Assembly: GCA_026770025.1 (NCBI GenBank)
Contig: JAMXDE010000010.1
Span: forward strand, 1,302,001 to 1,366,000
Length of the DNA stretch: 64,000 nt
Reading direction: 5' to 3'
Source: Craspedostauros australis
Lineage: Eukaryota > Bacillariophyta > Bacillariophyceae > Mastogloiales > Achnanthaceae
Shown here one piece after another: positions 11,229-21,150 of this stretch; within the stretch, counting starts at the first letter, position 1, and every line of letters starts with the position of its first letter. Made by a program: the position numbers and the translations under genes. The notes beneath the pieces were generated by a model. It did no database searches and was not told the origin of the DNA. It saw only the letters and a program-made list of their open reading frames with translations.

Positions 11229-11708
11229 TTAATACTTCGGTGGCATGCCTCGGCCCATGCCTGGTGGCATACCTCTTCCCATACCACCTGGCGGAGGTGG
11301 AGGCGGCATCATACCAGGAGCTCCGATACCGTGAATTGGTGCTGCGCCCAAGCCCATTGGTGCGGCTTTGCCCGGTGGTGGTGGGAGGCTGGATCCACGT
11401 CCGCGCGCCATGGCTGGTGCGGCCTTGCCAACCGCGGACGATGATGGCGGTGGCGGACCTTCCACGGCCAAGCTCACAATATTTTCACCGCGAAGCAACA
11501 CCAATCCCAGCGTCCGCTTTTGTGTTCGTTCCTCCAGCAGTGCGGCGCCGCCCTTTCTCATTGTGCGGAATTCTTCGGCCTCGCTCAACACGAGATTGAG
11601 ATGCTTGTCGAACGCCAGGAAGGTTCCGATGATAGTTCGGCCATCGTGCAGTGTGACCCTCAGTCTGTGTTCGACGTATCGTAACAGTTTGCTTCCCTTT
11701 CCGCTCGG
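11229..11708 (-). CDS. SNRPB: Spliceosomal Sm protein B (SmB/B'), 5' exon not resolved
   Basis: The exon encodes 159 aa. The Sm1 motif (LLRYVEHRLRVTLHDGR, GTFLAFDKHLNLVL, EAEEFR) and the Sm2 motif (RTLGLVLLRGENIVSLAVEGPPP) match SmB closely. The proline/glycine/methionine-rich tail (GMGRGMPPGMGRGMPPKY) also fits. SmB joins the heptameric Sm ring on U1, U2, U4 and U5 snRNAs. No in-frame ATG lies upstream: the frame meets a stop, and an acceptor (CACAG) sits exactly before residue 1 of the exon, so a short first exon must exist. One phase-compatible candidate encodes five residues (MIRSL) ending at a GTGGAC donor about 70 nt upstream, but the donor is weak. The identity is certain; the N-terminus is not. 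Confidence 0.92.
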   Translation of the reverse strand, partial: PSGKGSKLLRYVEHRLRVTLHDGRTIIGTFLAFDKHLNLVLSEAEEFRTMRKGGAALLEERTQKRTLGLVLLRGENIVSLAVEGPPPPSSSAVGKAAPAMARGRGSSLPPPPGKAAPMGLGAAPIHGIGAPGMMPPPPPPGGMGRGMPPGMGRGMPPKY

Positions 11709-12130
11709 CTGTGCATTTAGTGTGTTTGTGCGTTTGTATGCATGTCGCGATCATCCATGTTGAGGTCCACCAATGAACGAATCATTCATTTGAATTCGAT
11801 GCCGGTGCAAACATTCCCAGTTCGAAGTCGAAGGTTTGATCCGTCGTTGCATTGTAATGTGATATGTTTTGGTTCATCGTTACAGTAGCATCGTTGCATT
11901 TCCGCGTGATTTCCCCACCGATCATACCATGCACATTACACCCAGAGAGTCCATCGTTCATCGTTCATTACGTCAACATAGCACCATGCCAATCAATCGG
12001 TGCGAGTAGGATTGCATCAGAGAGGTGGTATCGCGATAATAGTCAGGGCCAAACAAAGCAAAGCAGAGCAGCACATTGGGTGAGAAAGCGGTCATGCATC
12101 CCATGTGCATTGGACTTCAATCGATGCATC
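11709..12130. other. Upstream region of SmB
   Basis: This should contain the short first exon, 5' UTR and promoter of the SmB gene. No other gene is visible. Confidence 0.4.
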
Positions 12131-12676
12131 TCATTCCATCTCCTTGGTAGCTTTACTTTCCAACATGATGCCAAGAGCAAAAGCAAGCCATCCATCATCA
12201 TCTTCAGCAGGCATGAAGTACGGCAACGAAGAGAGTAAATGTGCATCCTGACAACCACGGTACGTACCATGACGTCGGTGTTGAATGTGTCGCGTTGCTT
12301 CTGATGTCTCGTCTCCTCTCTTTTCGATGTTGTTCTCTTTCTCCTTCGGTCTTGCTACCGATCTCACTCCCGTCGTTGATGGTGCTGTTGCTCGGTGTGG
12401 GTGTCCTGTGTTTGTTGGTGTTGGCGTTGGTGTTGGTGATGGTAGTGGTGATGATGGCGATGTCCTGTCTGCCCAGTCGGCGTTCCTTTCTTGGTTGCTC
12501 GGTTGGATGCTTGCTTGGCTGGTTGATGTGTCTATCCAGGGTCGATTGTTGCGCCATTTTGATCGTCGAGGAAATTGGCATTTCTTTCCACTCACGATCT
12601 TTTCCATTGGTTTGCGGCACCAGTCCGTCCATCTGTCCGCAGAGTGTGGTCGTAGGGATCGATTTGAATCACTCAT
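12131..12676 (-). CDS. Candidate 65-residue protein from two small exons
   Basis: I read this as complement(join(12131..12247,12596..12676)). Exon 1 encodes 27 residues beginning MSDSNRSLRP and ends at a consensus GTGAGT donor. Exon 2 begins after TTGTCAG and encodes 38 residues ending in KATKEME plus a stop. Both junctions are phase 0, and the 348-nt intron matches intron sizes in neighbouring genes. The product has a central hydrophobic patch (DGWLAFALGIML) and charged ends; I do not recognise the family. The whole span is also open in one frame because the intron happens to lack stops, so an unspliced 189-codon reading exists, but its middle is low-complexity Pro/Thr/Asn. The evidence is the splice signals alone. 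Confidence 0.35.
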   Translation of the reverse strand: MSDSNRSLRPHSADRWTDWCRKPMEKIVSGKKCQFPRRSKWRNNRPWIDTSTSQASIQPSNQERNADWADRTSPSSPLPSPTPTPTPTNTGHPHRATAPSTTGVRSVARPKEKENNIEKRGDETSEATRHIQHRRHGTYRGCQDAHLLSSLPYFMPAEDDDGWLAFALGIMLESKATKEME

Positions 12677-13434
12677 TGTCATGACTGAACCCTGCCACAT
12701 TTACGAATACGAAGATAGAAATGAGTTTCAAAATCACAAGAACGATTTGGCGTGACGAACAGAACCAAGATTGTTGCCTGGGAGAGCCCATCACACAGGA
12801 AGTACACAGGAGAAGAGCGAATTATGTGCTGGCGATGGACTCGCATGGTGCACTCGTATCTCGTACGAAACGTGCCTTACCTTGTTCTTGCATTGGAAGG
12901 AAAGGAGAACAGAAATTCAGAAACTGTCTGTGTCTCGTTCCGTCGAGTGCACGCGTACATGCATCGAATTGGTGATCATGATGAATCTGATCACATCTCG
13001 TTCGCGGTGTCGCGCCACACTTGTCGGCATGGTGGTAACCGGAGCCGGAAAGTTCTCAGATCTCCTATTCATTCTTCGCGTGTGTCTGTTACTCTCCCTC
13101 TTCCTCTCTCACGCTCTCGGACTTTCCTGACGCAGCGTCGCGTCTGGATCGGTCGTCGTGTCCAAGTTCTGTCTGGAGAGAGAGAGAGAGAGAGAGCGAG
13201 AGATGTTACTGTTCCTCCTTGCTGCTCTCGTTACTCTTGTTGCTCTTGTTTCTTGCGCTGAGATCTGGGCGGTGGTGTCTCGGGAGCTGTGCTTTCAGTG
13301 CTACCGCAGATGTGGTGTGACCAATCCCTGCTGCTATGATCAGAGTAGCATCAACAAAATAATTCACGATCAGAACGAAGGCCAACGATAACCGTCATCT
13401 GCCCTTGGCGCGGCTTGTGGGCCGGCTGACACAG
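12677..13434. other. Gene-poor stretch with GA microsatellite
   Basis: I see no gene I can support. Several overlapping open frames of 80-170 codons occur in all three plus-strand frames and have no recognisable domain. The segment includes a GA repeat (13176-13196). Directly after it, a 62-codon frame from 13203 looks like a signal peptide followed by a Cys-rich segment (CFQCYRRCG, NPCCYDQ), but nothing else supports it. Confidence 0.4.
13176..13196. repeat. GA dinucleotide microsatellite
   Basis: About ten uninterrupted GA units, followed by an imperfect continuation (CGAGAG). Confidence 0.9.
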
Positions 13435-13852
13435 TTTGAGTGCGTGACGTGTGAGCCACAAGCGTGTCCTGACGAATGGGAGCCTTCGGGAGGAGAAATG
13501 ATCACTCTTGACACGCCACCATTCACATGCTGGTGCATGACCAACGCCAACTCCCCATGGACGACCTCGTGAGTTCGCAAGAGCAAAGATTCTGCCACGG
13601 ATGTGCCCTTGTGAAAACAAACGTGGCGAGAATGACGTTCTGTTACCCCGCTCCTTTCGAGATTGTCGATGCCGCGAAGAGGAGAGAAGAAGTTGCTCCG
13701 TCTTGTGACGGTTGCGCTTCACATGCTTAAGCTCGCTTCCTGTGCCTCTCTGTTTTGTTCTAATACCTTTCGATGATGGATGATTCTGACGTACCTCATC
13801 CGATTGCTTTCTCAGCTTCGTTGCTGGCATGGATGATGTCGCACCCGCATGA
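13435..13852 (+). CDS. Candidate Cys-rich protein fragment, two exons, 5' end unknown
   Basis: The proposed exons are 13435..13568 and 13816..13852. The first follows a GACACAG acceptor and encodes a Cys-rich segment (FECVTCEPQACPDEW, PFTCWCMTN). It ends at a consensus GTGAGT donor. The second follows TTTCTCAG and completes SFVAGMDDVAPA and a stop in the matching phase; the 247-nt intron is of local size. No convincing first exon was found; a possible presequence exon lies near 12978-13034. I do not recognise the protein. Confidence is low because the call rests on splice signals and residue composition only. Confidence 0.25.
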
Positions 13853-13880
13853 TGTCGTCGCCAACGACTGCACAGAGGTC

Positions 13881-13913
13881 AAGGACAAGGACAAGGACAA
13901 GGACAAGGACAAG
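13881..13913. repeat. AAGGAC hexanucleotide tandem repeat
   Basis: Five perfect AAGGAC units plus a partial unit. In one plus-strand frame it would encode a Lys-Asp alternation, but it lies beyond the stop of the candidate gene proposed just upstream. Confidence 0.9.
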
Positions 13914-14886
13914 AACGATGGGCGAAAGAGGGTTGTGTTTGAACAGTGATTTGGCGCGTCGAACAAGGGCATCCACAATGCAATTACTGGACTCTCGCCG
14001 TCATCGCAGCACATCGGCTGTGCAGAACAGCGTCGCTAAATTAAGCTGTTGAAGAAACCGGATGCCAACTTGGATTTATTGTGCGACGCACAAACTGCCA
14101 GGATGTCTTTGCAGAAGTCGGCCGCATGGGGTAACAAAATTGTGATAGAGTAGTTGTTAGAAAAGTACAAACATTATGGCGTAATCTGATTGCGTGGTTG
14201 GAACGGTACCATACGCAACCTGTTGGTGTGCAACCTCGATGCCGACACAACCGTCCCGTTCTCGTATGGGATAACCGTATCAGATCCATGATGACATTCG
14301 AGCCGCAGATCTGCCTTCGAGTACTCTGCTCCAACCTGCGAGGACACCTATTCGATTCAACGCCTCTATTTTACTCTACTCTACTTGTATGTCCACATGA
14401 TAACACCGCACAAACCACTGCTGTTCTGGGGCAGAGTGGAGGGGATTCTGCTCGGCTTGACTCGACTCTTTGGCTTCTCGCCAACGAGATCCACATGTCA
14501 GCTCACTACTGATACTCCATAGACATTCATCGACAAGGTCACATACTTCCTGGATTGATCACGATTACAGCCCTTCTGGTATCGTTCGCTCAAGGGCTCC
14601 CCCATGACATCTCCGATTCCATCCATCCACACATATTGCACATCGACAGCGACTCGCACTCCCAACCAACTCCACTCTTACTCCATTATTCTCAAGTGTC
14701 GCTCACGTTGGTGTGCTTGGAGTGTAGCAGATCTGCCCCCTTGTGGGCCTTCTTCAATAACGCATCCATGCTCATACCAGTATGGGCACTTGTCGTCCTT
14801 GCACGTTTCATGTCCAAGGGTGCTCTCTCTGGTGGTCGCCACGTGTGACCGCTTGACTGCCTGGTGACAGATGAGGACCGGCGGCC

Positions 14887-15450
14887 TCACCTCAACTTTC
14901 TCCTCCTATGATCAAAGCGGAGAAGGACTTGGTCTCCACAGAGTGCCCGCAGATTGGATGATGGGGTCGAGGTCGGAAGTGGAACTTGACGCTCTGCTAC
15001 TCGCCAATACCAGGATACTTCCAAAGTGAAACTGAGACTGAACCAAGGAGGTCCCATCCGTGACCATCGACAGTCACTCGAAACGACACAACACAACACG
15101 ACAACGTGCACATTGCTGGCATCGCACAGACATAGGTCGTACATCTTCCATCGGCCAGCTCCCCTCGTAGACATTTCGTATCCCATCTGATCGTAATGTG
15201 CAGACCCCGCAATTCTCTTGCTCGTCTCTGACGAGAGTCGAGTGATGCGATTTGTGACTTTGGTCGATCCATCATAGCTCGTAGTAGTATTGGTATCCAC
15301 ACCATAGTCGTGCCAAACAACAATCCGAGCTCCACGTTGCGCCAAGCAACGTCAAGAATCGTCATCGTCAGATTCCGAATACCGGTCCAGGGCTTCGTAA
15401 ATGCATCTATTCCACGAATAGTAGCGCAATGAGATACCGCGCAGCTCCAT
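14887..15450 (-). other. Open frame interrupted by a single TGA (decayed gene or candidate selenoprotein)
   Basis: From an ATG at 15450 the frame reads 32 codons to a TGA at 15354-15352 and then stays open for 154 more codons to a TGA at 14887. Both sides have ordinary protein-like composition (start MELRGISLRYYSWNRC; later GARIVVWHDYGVDTN and AGSAHYDQMGYEMST). No acceptor dinucleotide lies between the TGA and the first residues after it. An overlapping frame on the same strand (14997-15698, 233 codons) is even longer but Cys/Arg-rich and less protein-like. This may be a pseudogene, a recoded TGA or chance. Confidence 0.15.
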
Positions 15451-16388
15451 GGGTTTGGTTTTGTGGTGGCGAATTGTTGTGGTACCACCCTAGGTCGTGC
15501 GCGTAGTGTTGGCACGGACATCACCACCAGTCCCTCGTTACCACGAACGAAGGTCAAAGCGGTTTGTCTGCGCATGCGCACGCACTGACAAGTCCAGACA
15601 CACAAAAAACGTGTTGCTTGCCTGCAATATATGTTAGTTTGTCGATGTCGATTGTGGGATTGAGCGAAGCCTCTCAGGCACAAACAAGTTGGCGCCAAGG
15701 CAAAATACGATCAATCTCCGTCACTCCGTCATTGCCATAGGTACAAATGAGCTTATATCGTACCTATTGATCGGAGAAATATGGTACATTTATGTGCGCG
15801 CGATCGCTATTGCCGATGTGTCATTAAGTGGTCTTCGCTGACGATGCGAACCAATGTGCCCTCTTCCTTCTCAGCCTTGGCAAGTTCTGCTTGCCGGCTT
15901 CGATCGCGAGTGTTCGGCGTCTCACCTGGAGACGAATTCTGTCGTGTGCCCCTCGGCGAAACCTGGACGGCGATGCGGAGCGGCAGGCAATAACGCAGCG
16001 AGGAGGAACCACAGATAATGCGTTGACAGCGTTGCCGCAACAACACCCCCTTGGTGTACTGACAAACATCACAGGGCACAGCTCGATGTTCACAAGTCTC
16101 CAACCGTTACATCATTGAGCATATCATTTCTCGCGTCTCTACCAAAACCTGGAACAAGAACCAACACAGATCATCTCACAAACTCAAAAGCAACTCGAAG
16201 TGCACCCTTGCGCAAGTCATAGCTCATCTTCACACTCGCGCCATACCACCAGCGACAGCCATCTCCCCATCGAACGTCATCAATCGGACATCACGCACAA
16301 CGGCTGCTCACAAAGTCCAATCAGCAATATCGCCATTTGCCATCACTCAATTGTCTCTGCTCCCGCGAACGGTCCTTCGGCCACGACT

Positions 16389-18620
16389 ATGATCGAGGTA
16401 CAACGACATCTGGGCACACGCTTTCCATCAACATCATCATCAACAACATCAGCAGCAACAGGAGGAGGCACCGCAGGAATGACGCAATCGCAGACAACAG
16501 GAGGAGCAGGAGCAGCTGGAGCGCCTGGTTCCAATCCCATGACGGCCATGGATGTGATGAACACGATTAACATGAATGTGAACATCGGCATGAATCCCAT
16601 GAACTCGATGATGTCGGCATCCAACCCATCCTCGCTCAACATGGATGCCATGAATGCGATGAACGCGATGAACTCGAACACGGTCAATCCCATGAACACG
16701 ATGAACGCGCTTGGCATGAACACCTTCAACGCGATGAACGCCATGAACATGGGAATGAACATGAACACGATGAACGCCAGCCTCGGCAACCCCATGGGCG
16801 CCATGAATGCAATGAACGCGATGAACGCTGTCAACATGGGCACGATCGGGGCATCGTCAGGAGCAGCAGGTGGCGGCGGAGGTCTGGGAAGCAACAACGG
16901 GTCCGTCAACATCGGCGCCATCGATCCTTCGTCGATGGCCATCGGCTCCAACCACATGATGTCCGTCGGCGATGCCACATCCAAGGCCTCGGCCGGCGTC
17001 AACATGAACATGAATATGAACATGAACGCTGGTCTCGGCAACCCCATCTCGGCAGACATGCTGGCCTTGATGCAGGCCCAGGCCGATCTGGCCAAGATGC
17101 AATCAGCCATGCAGGCCAACGGCAACCAGATGTCCCTCTCCAAGTTCCCGAAGGACGCGACCTCCATCACGCTCGCGGATCAGAATCAGCAGCACCATCA
17201 GCAGCTCGCGATGTCATCCATATCAACCACGAGCCCGCTCGCGCAGAACGGCGGACTGCCAGGCACAGCAGGATTGTCAGGCATCACGGGGCCCAACGGC
17301 AACGGGATGCTCTCATCGACGATGTCGCAGCTAGATCAATTCAATGGCTTTCCTCTCCAAGCGCCTCCTGGCACCTCCGCATTGAACAACGTCCCGTCGG
17401 CCGGCAACAGCGAGATCGACACCAACAGCAACGACACCGGCCACGGAAACAAGCGAAGCTTCCACGACATGTCGTTCTCATCGGCCGGCGGCGCCAAACC
17501 ACAGGTCTCGCTGCCATCCGAGCAGCCGTACCTGCAAACCGGCAACGGGAAGAAGCCGAAGAAGGGCAAGAAGCCATCGGACATGCCACGCAGAGCGCTC
17601 AGCGCCTACAACATCTTCTTCTCGGAGCAACGCGAGCTCATCCTCAAGGAGATCGACGCGAAGGAGAACGGCGGTGACAAGACCAAGTCCAAGTCTTCGT
17701 CCGCGTGCGATGCATCGCTCGGGTCCACGCCCACCACCGCCGACGACGAAGTTAGCAAGGACAAGAAGGCCGGCGACGACAGCACCGATGGCAGCAGCGC
17801 CGCGGAACGACCCAGCGTCCTCAACCGCACCTTCTTCCCCAAGCGCACGAAGCGACCGCACCGCAAGGTGCACGGCAAGATCGGACTCGTCGCCTTGGCG
17901 CGTACCGTCAGCAAGCGATGGAAGGAACTCGCCGACGACAAGCGCAAGTACTACCAGGACCTGGCCGCCGAAGACAAGAAGCGCCACAAGCAGGCCATGA
18001 TCGACTACAAGGAACGCAAGGCCGCCCAGAACATGCTCGCCGCCAAGGCCGCGGAGACCGACGGCAACTCCTCCTCCGCCAGCAATGCCATGCTGCCGCT
18101 CGGTCCGCAGGGCGCATCGGTGTCGGACCTCGGCCTTTCCAATAACGGCGGTCCCGCAATGATCTCGAGCAACGGCATCCACAGCATGGCGCAGCAGCAG
18201 CAGCAGAATTCAAACGGCGCCAACCAAAGTTCGGCCATCGAGCAGCACCAGCAGCGGCTGCTGGCCGAGATGATGGGCACACAATGGATGAACAACATGA
18301 GATCGACACCGGGCATCGCAGGCAGCAACAACAACGTCAACAACCAGCAAGATTTCCAATCCATGATCCAGCAGCAGCTCAATGCATTCGGCAACGGCGC
18401 AGCGGGACAAGCCGCGGGGCACAACCAGCAGCAACAGCAGCTCCAGTTTCAGGCGAATCAGTCGCAGAATGCGCTCCTGCTGGGCAACGGTGGCAACGGC
18501 CATGGTCTGTCCAATGCTGCCAACAACGGATTCAGCAACAACGGCAACGACAATGGCAACCACGTTGGATTCGGAGGCATGTCGCAGAGATTCAACCCGT
18601 CATCATTCGGCACGTCCTAG
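16389..18620 (+). CDS. HMG-box protein with Asn/Met-rich N-terminus and split HMG box
   Basis: This is a single exon of 743 aa from the first in-frame ATG (16389); the upstream frame is open only to a GTG at 16200. Residues ~50-220 are built from Met-Asn-Ala/Gly repeats (MNAMNAMN, NMNMNMN), probably disordered. Near residue 395 a basic stretch (KKPKKGKKPSDMPRRALSAYNIFFSEQREL) begins an HMG box. The box is interrupted by an acidic Ser/Thr-rich insert of about 75 residues. It resumes with HGKIGLVALARTVSKRWKEL, DDKRKYYQDLAAEDKKRHKQAMIDYKER. The C-terminal third is Gln/Asn-rich. HMG boxes bend DNA in the minor groove; this should be a nuclear chromatin or transcription factor. The insertion probably loops out between helices 1 and 2. 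Confidence 0.85.
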   Translation: MIEVQRHLGTRFPSTSSSTTSAATGGGTAGMTQSQTTGGAGAAGAPGSNPMTAMDVMNTINMNVNIGMNPMNSMMSASNPSSLNMDAMNAMNAMNSNTVNPMNTMNALGMNTFNAMNAMNMGMNMNTMNASLGNPMGAMNAMNAMNAVNMGTIGASSGAAGGGGGLGSNNGSVNIGAIDPSSMAIGSNHMMSVGDATSKASAGVNMNMNMNMNAGLGNPISADMLALMQAQADLAKMQSAMQANGNQMSLSKFPKDATSITLADQNQQHHQQLAMSSISTTSPLAQNGGLPGTAGLSGITGPNGNGMLSSTMSQLDQFNGFPLQAPPGTSALNNVPSAGNSEIDTNSNDTGHGNKRSFHDMSFSSAGGAKPQVSLPSEQPYLQTGNGKKPKKGKKPSDMPRRALSAYNIFFSEQRELILKEIDAKENGGDKTKSKSSSACDASLGSTPTTADDEVSKDKKAGDDSTDGSSAAERPSVLNRTFFPKRTKRPHRKVHGKIGLVALARTVSKRWKELADDKRKYYQDLAAEDKKRHKQAMIDYKERKAAQNMLAAKAAETDGNSSSASNAMLPLGPQGASVSDLGLSNNGGPAMISSNGIHSMAQQQQQNSNGANQSSAIEQHQQRLLAEMMGTQWMNNMRSTPGIAGSNNNVNNQQDFQSMIQQQLNAFGNGAAGQAAGHNQQQQQLQFQANQSQNALLLGNGGNGHGLSNAANNGFSNNGNDNGNHVGFGGMSQRFNPSSFGTS

Positions 18621-19106
18621 AGAGAAAGAGATGAAGCTGTTTGGACATCATCTTGGCTTGCCAGCTGCACTGGCAGCTGCGTCCAGAACAAGTAAGAGTA
18701 CTTGCTATGACTAACAATGCACAATATTGTAAATACATAATGTTTACCGATTGCAGCTAGCTTCCTTCCCATTGTGTTCTCGTATGACAACAGCCTTCGA
18801 CTACGAAGTGCTGCGGCCGCAAAGTTGTGTCCGCAGTTTGGACCAAGGTGCTGCAACTCTCCCCTCAGCTGTCCTTCTTCCTCTCCGCCAGCAACGGATT
18901 TGTTCGCCCACTGGCCAAGCGCACCAGCAAAACACTGAGGGGTGCGACCAAGCTCATCTTCATCTCTGCTGGCATGACTGTTCCTCTCGCCCAACACTGA
19001 TACGAACACGATGGAGGCGTGGTCATCGCCAAAGCCAGCATCAGCACACAAATGCAAGCGCCGCTCAATCCAAACCAATTGTACCAGACCGTGACACCGT
19101 CGGACC
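18621..19106. other. Intergenic
   Basis: This contains the 3' UTR of the HMG-box gene and the promoter of the first ankyrin-BTB gene. No separate gene is seen. Confidence 0.5.
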
Positions 19107-20552
19107 ATGAATGCCCTCATCCACTACCACCAAACTGCCCACGCTCCCTACCGTAGCTTGGAGAGGGCCAAGGAATGGAGGCGAGAAAACCCAGATGCCG
19201 ACGTCAACACGAATACCACCGATGATGGCTACACTTGGATTCACATGGCATCCAAAGAAGGACATTTGGATGTCGTGAGGTATTTCGTAGAGTCATGCAA
19301 TGGTGACCCCACGGTGCCAAGCGACGATGGCACCACTGCGCTGCATTGCGCTTGTATCCATGGTTATCTGAATGTTGCAAAGTACCTGGTGGAAGTGTGT
19401 GGAGTAGACATCGACAAGCAAGCCAAGTCAGGAAATACTGCGCTTCATTCAGCATGTCGGCATGGCCGCTTGGCTGTCGTGAACTACCTGGTGGAATCTT
19501 GCAAAAGTGACCCGAACGCTGCCAACACTGACGGGGATACCCCGCTTCATCGTGCATGTCGCTTTGGCAATTCGAATGTCGCGAAGTATCTCCTCACGTC
19601 ACGTAAAGCCAACATCGCCGTGCGCAACAACTCCAATCAAATCCCGCTGGACTACGCGAAGGTTTACCAGCGCACTGATATTCTCGCATTCTGGGCATCC
19701 CATTGCATGGATCTCCTCTCTGAACAGATGGAAGATACGCAGCAGCAAACTGCAGATGAAGCTTCAGATGAGGCTCCAGCAACAACTTCCGACGACCGCT
19801 CCGGCTTGTCCACCAAGATCGACATCGGCCAGGACCGACTCAACGCCATCCATACCGGGGCTTTGGCCGACGTCATCTTTTTGTGCGGTGAAGGCGACAA
19901 GCAAGAAGCAGTCAAGGCAAACAGTGCAGTTCTGCTCGTCACCGTACCATCCATCAAGGCGCTCATCGCATCTGGCATCAAAAATCAACCATCACCATCC
20001 AGGAGTCCTGGTGAAACGGTCGTCAGTACCACCGTCCCTCTCACCAGCCTTCATCCAAGGCATGTCCGATACGTCCTCAAGTGCATCTATTCAGGCGACG
20101 TATCCTTCGAAGATGGTTCCAGTATGACCGCGAAGGACAATCTCGAGCAGCTGGTACTCGTCGCCAACCAATTCGGCTTCTGGAGACTCAAGCTCATCAT
20201 CGAGGCAGAGCTCGTCCACAAGCACCTCACAAACGCCACCATGATCGATCTGTTGCTCTTCGCTCATCGAAACAACTGTCTTTTGCTGAAGGAGGCAGCA
20301 GTCGCGATGGCATCCAAAGACGGCAATGTTTTGTTTGATCATCCCCATAGCGGCAAGCTGATTCCAGAAACTGCTCTGATGGGGGAGATCTTCGCAAAGC
20401 GTCACGTAAACCCGGCAGTCATTGGTGCCACGGATGAGTATAGTTCCATGTCCATGATGGAGATGTACAAGGCGCTGGATGAAGTGACCTTCACAACGAT
20501 GGAATCGTACTTGGATCGAGCATCTTTGCTGGAATTCATGCGTACCCACTAA
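19107..20552 (+). CDS. Ankyrin-repeat/BTB-domain protein, paralogue 1
   Basis: This is a single exon of 481 aa. About five ankyrin repeats span residues ~38-205 (for example TALHSACRHGRLAVVNYLVE, TPLHRACRFGNSNVAKYLL). A Gln/Thr/Ala-rich acidic linker follows. A BTB/POZ-like domain spans ~245-390 (GALADVIFLCGEGDKQEAVKANSAVL, VRYVLKCIYSGDVSFEDG, LVLVANQFGFWRLKLI), then a helical tail. Ankyrin repeats bind protein partners. BTB domains dimerise and commonly recruit Cullin-3 ubiquitin ligases, so a substrate-adaptor role is a reasonable inference. The N-terminal 16 residues differ from the paralogue at 24421, so a different 5' exon is possible. The two copies flank the WD40 gene in the same orientation. 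Confidence 0.85.
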   Translation: MNALIHYHQTAHAPYRSLERAKEWRRENPDADVNTNTTDDGYTWIHMASKEGHLDVVRYFVESCNGDPTVPSDDGTTALHCACIHGYLNVAKYLVEVCGVDIDKQAKSGNTALHSACRHGRLAVVNYLVESCKSDPNAANTDGDTPLHRACRFGNSNVAKYLLTSRKANIAVRNNSNQIPLDYAKVYQRTDILAFWASHCMDLLSEQMEDTQQQTADEASDEAPATTSDDRSGLSTKIDIGQDRLNAIHTGALADVIFLCGEGDKQEAVKANSAVLLVTVPSIKALIASGIKNQPSPSRSPGETVVSTTVPLTSLHPRHVRYVLKCIYSGDVSFEDGSSMTAKDNLEQLVLVANQFGFWRLKLIIEAELVHKHLTNATMIDLLLFAHRNNCLLLKEAAVAMASKDGNVLFDHPHSGKLIPETALMGEIFAKRHVNPAVIGATDEYSSMSMMEMYKALDEVTFTTMESYLDRASLLEFMRTH

Positions 20553-21150
20553 GGTACGATTACACTACATATTACATAATAGTATACGACGGAGTAGGAG
20601 ATCGAGAGTTTGGCAATAGTGATGTACTAGCAGGACTCTCCGGAAGAAGCATGGGATGGTTGGAGATCTCTCTTGCTTCGTTTTCATTGTAAAAGCGTAT
20701 TGGCGTGCGAAGCGCAGACAGAAATCCCCAGTCGTGCATGTACGCACACGACTTGGCGCGCCAAAAAGGAGAACTTGACTCCGATTCTGGATTCGACGAA
20801 TTTGTGGCTCTGGCAAGAATGGGAAACTTGTGGAGGGATTGCGGAGTGAATGTTGGCTGAAGACGGTGGTGATTGTGGCGACAGTGACAATGGTGGGAGT
20901 GATACTGGAGCGAGAGTCTTGCGCGATTTGCAACCAGAGTCTGTGATGGAGGAATGAATAGACAGAGAGCGCTCATGTGTGAGAGAAGCGCAGACTGGCG
21001 AATGGATCGTGTCGTTTCCACACTGTGATCTCAGCATCATATCGTCAAGAACACAAACAGGCAGGAGATCAGTGGACAGCGCATACCCAACAAGCAAAGG
21101 TCCACAACGCCACCACCGCAACCGCAACCACACCCGCAATCCTCGCAGCG
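20553..21150. other. Promoter region of the F-box/WD40 gene
   Basis: This is the 3' UTR of the first ankyrin-BTB gene and the 5' flank of the next gene. It contains the palindrome at 20753-20764. A 161-codon minus-strand frame (20684-21169) has no recognisable domain. Confidence 0.5.
20753..20764. promoter_or_regulatory. E2F-like palindrome TTGGCGCGCCAA
   Basis: A perfect 12-nt palindrome about 390 bases upstream of the F-box/WD40 start, followed by an A run. E2F/DP factors bind TTTSSCGC-type sites. The same 8-nt core recurs in the histone promoter regions of this window. Function is inferred from motif shape. Confidence 0.45.

Larger units (their letters stand above)
13853..16388. other. 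Gene-poor stretch of about 2.5 kb
   Basis: No gene is firmly supported. It holds a hexanucleotide repeat (13881-13913) and, on the minus strand between 14887 and 15698, two overlapping open frames that are reported separately. The last ~190 bases are the 5' flank of the HMG-box gene, whose frame stays open upstream of its ATG. Confidence 0.4.

Noticed and set aside
13569-13588. 20-nt GT...AG mini-intron joining two Cys-rich segments
   Set aside because: Phases fit, but all supported introns here are about 200-600 nt; a 247-nt intron from the same donor is more plausible.
14997-15698. 233-codon minus-strand open frame
   Set aside because: Cys/Arg/Trp-rich, with no domain and no presequence; it overlaps another same-strand frame that looks at least as protein-like.
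16343-17170. 275-codon minus-strand frame antisense to the HMG-box gene
   Set aside because: It is created by the repetitive Met-Asn codons on the plus strand (reads as FMAFIAF repeats).
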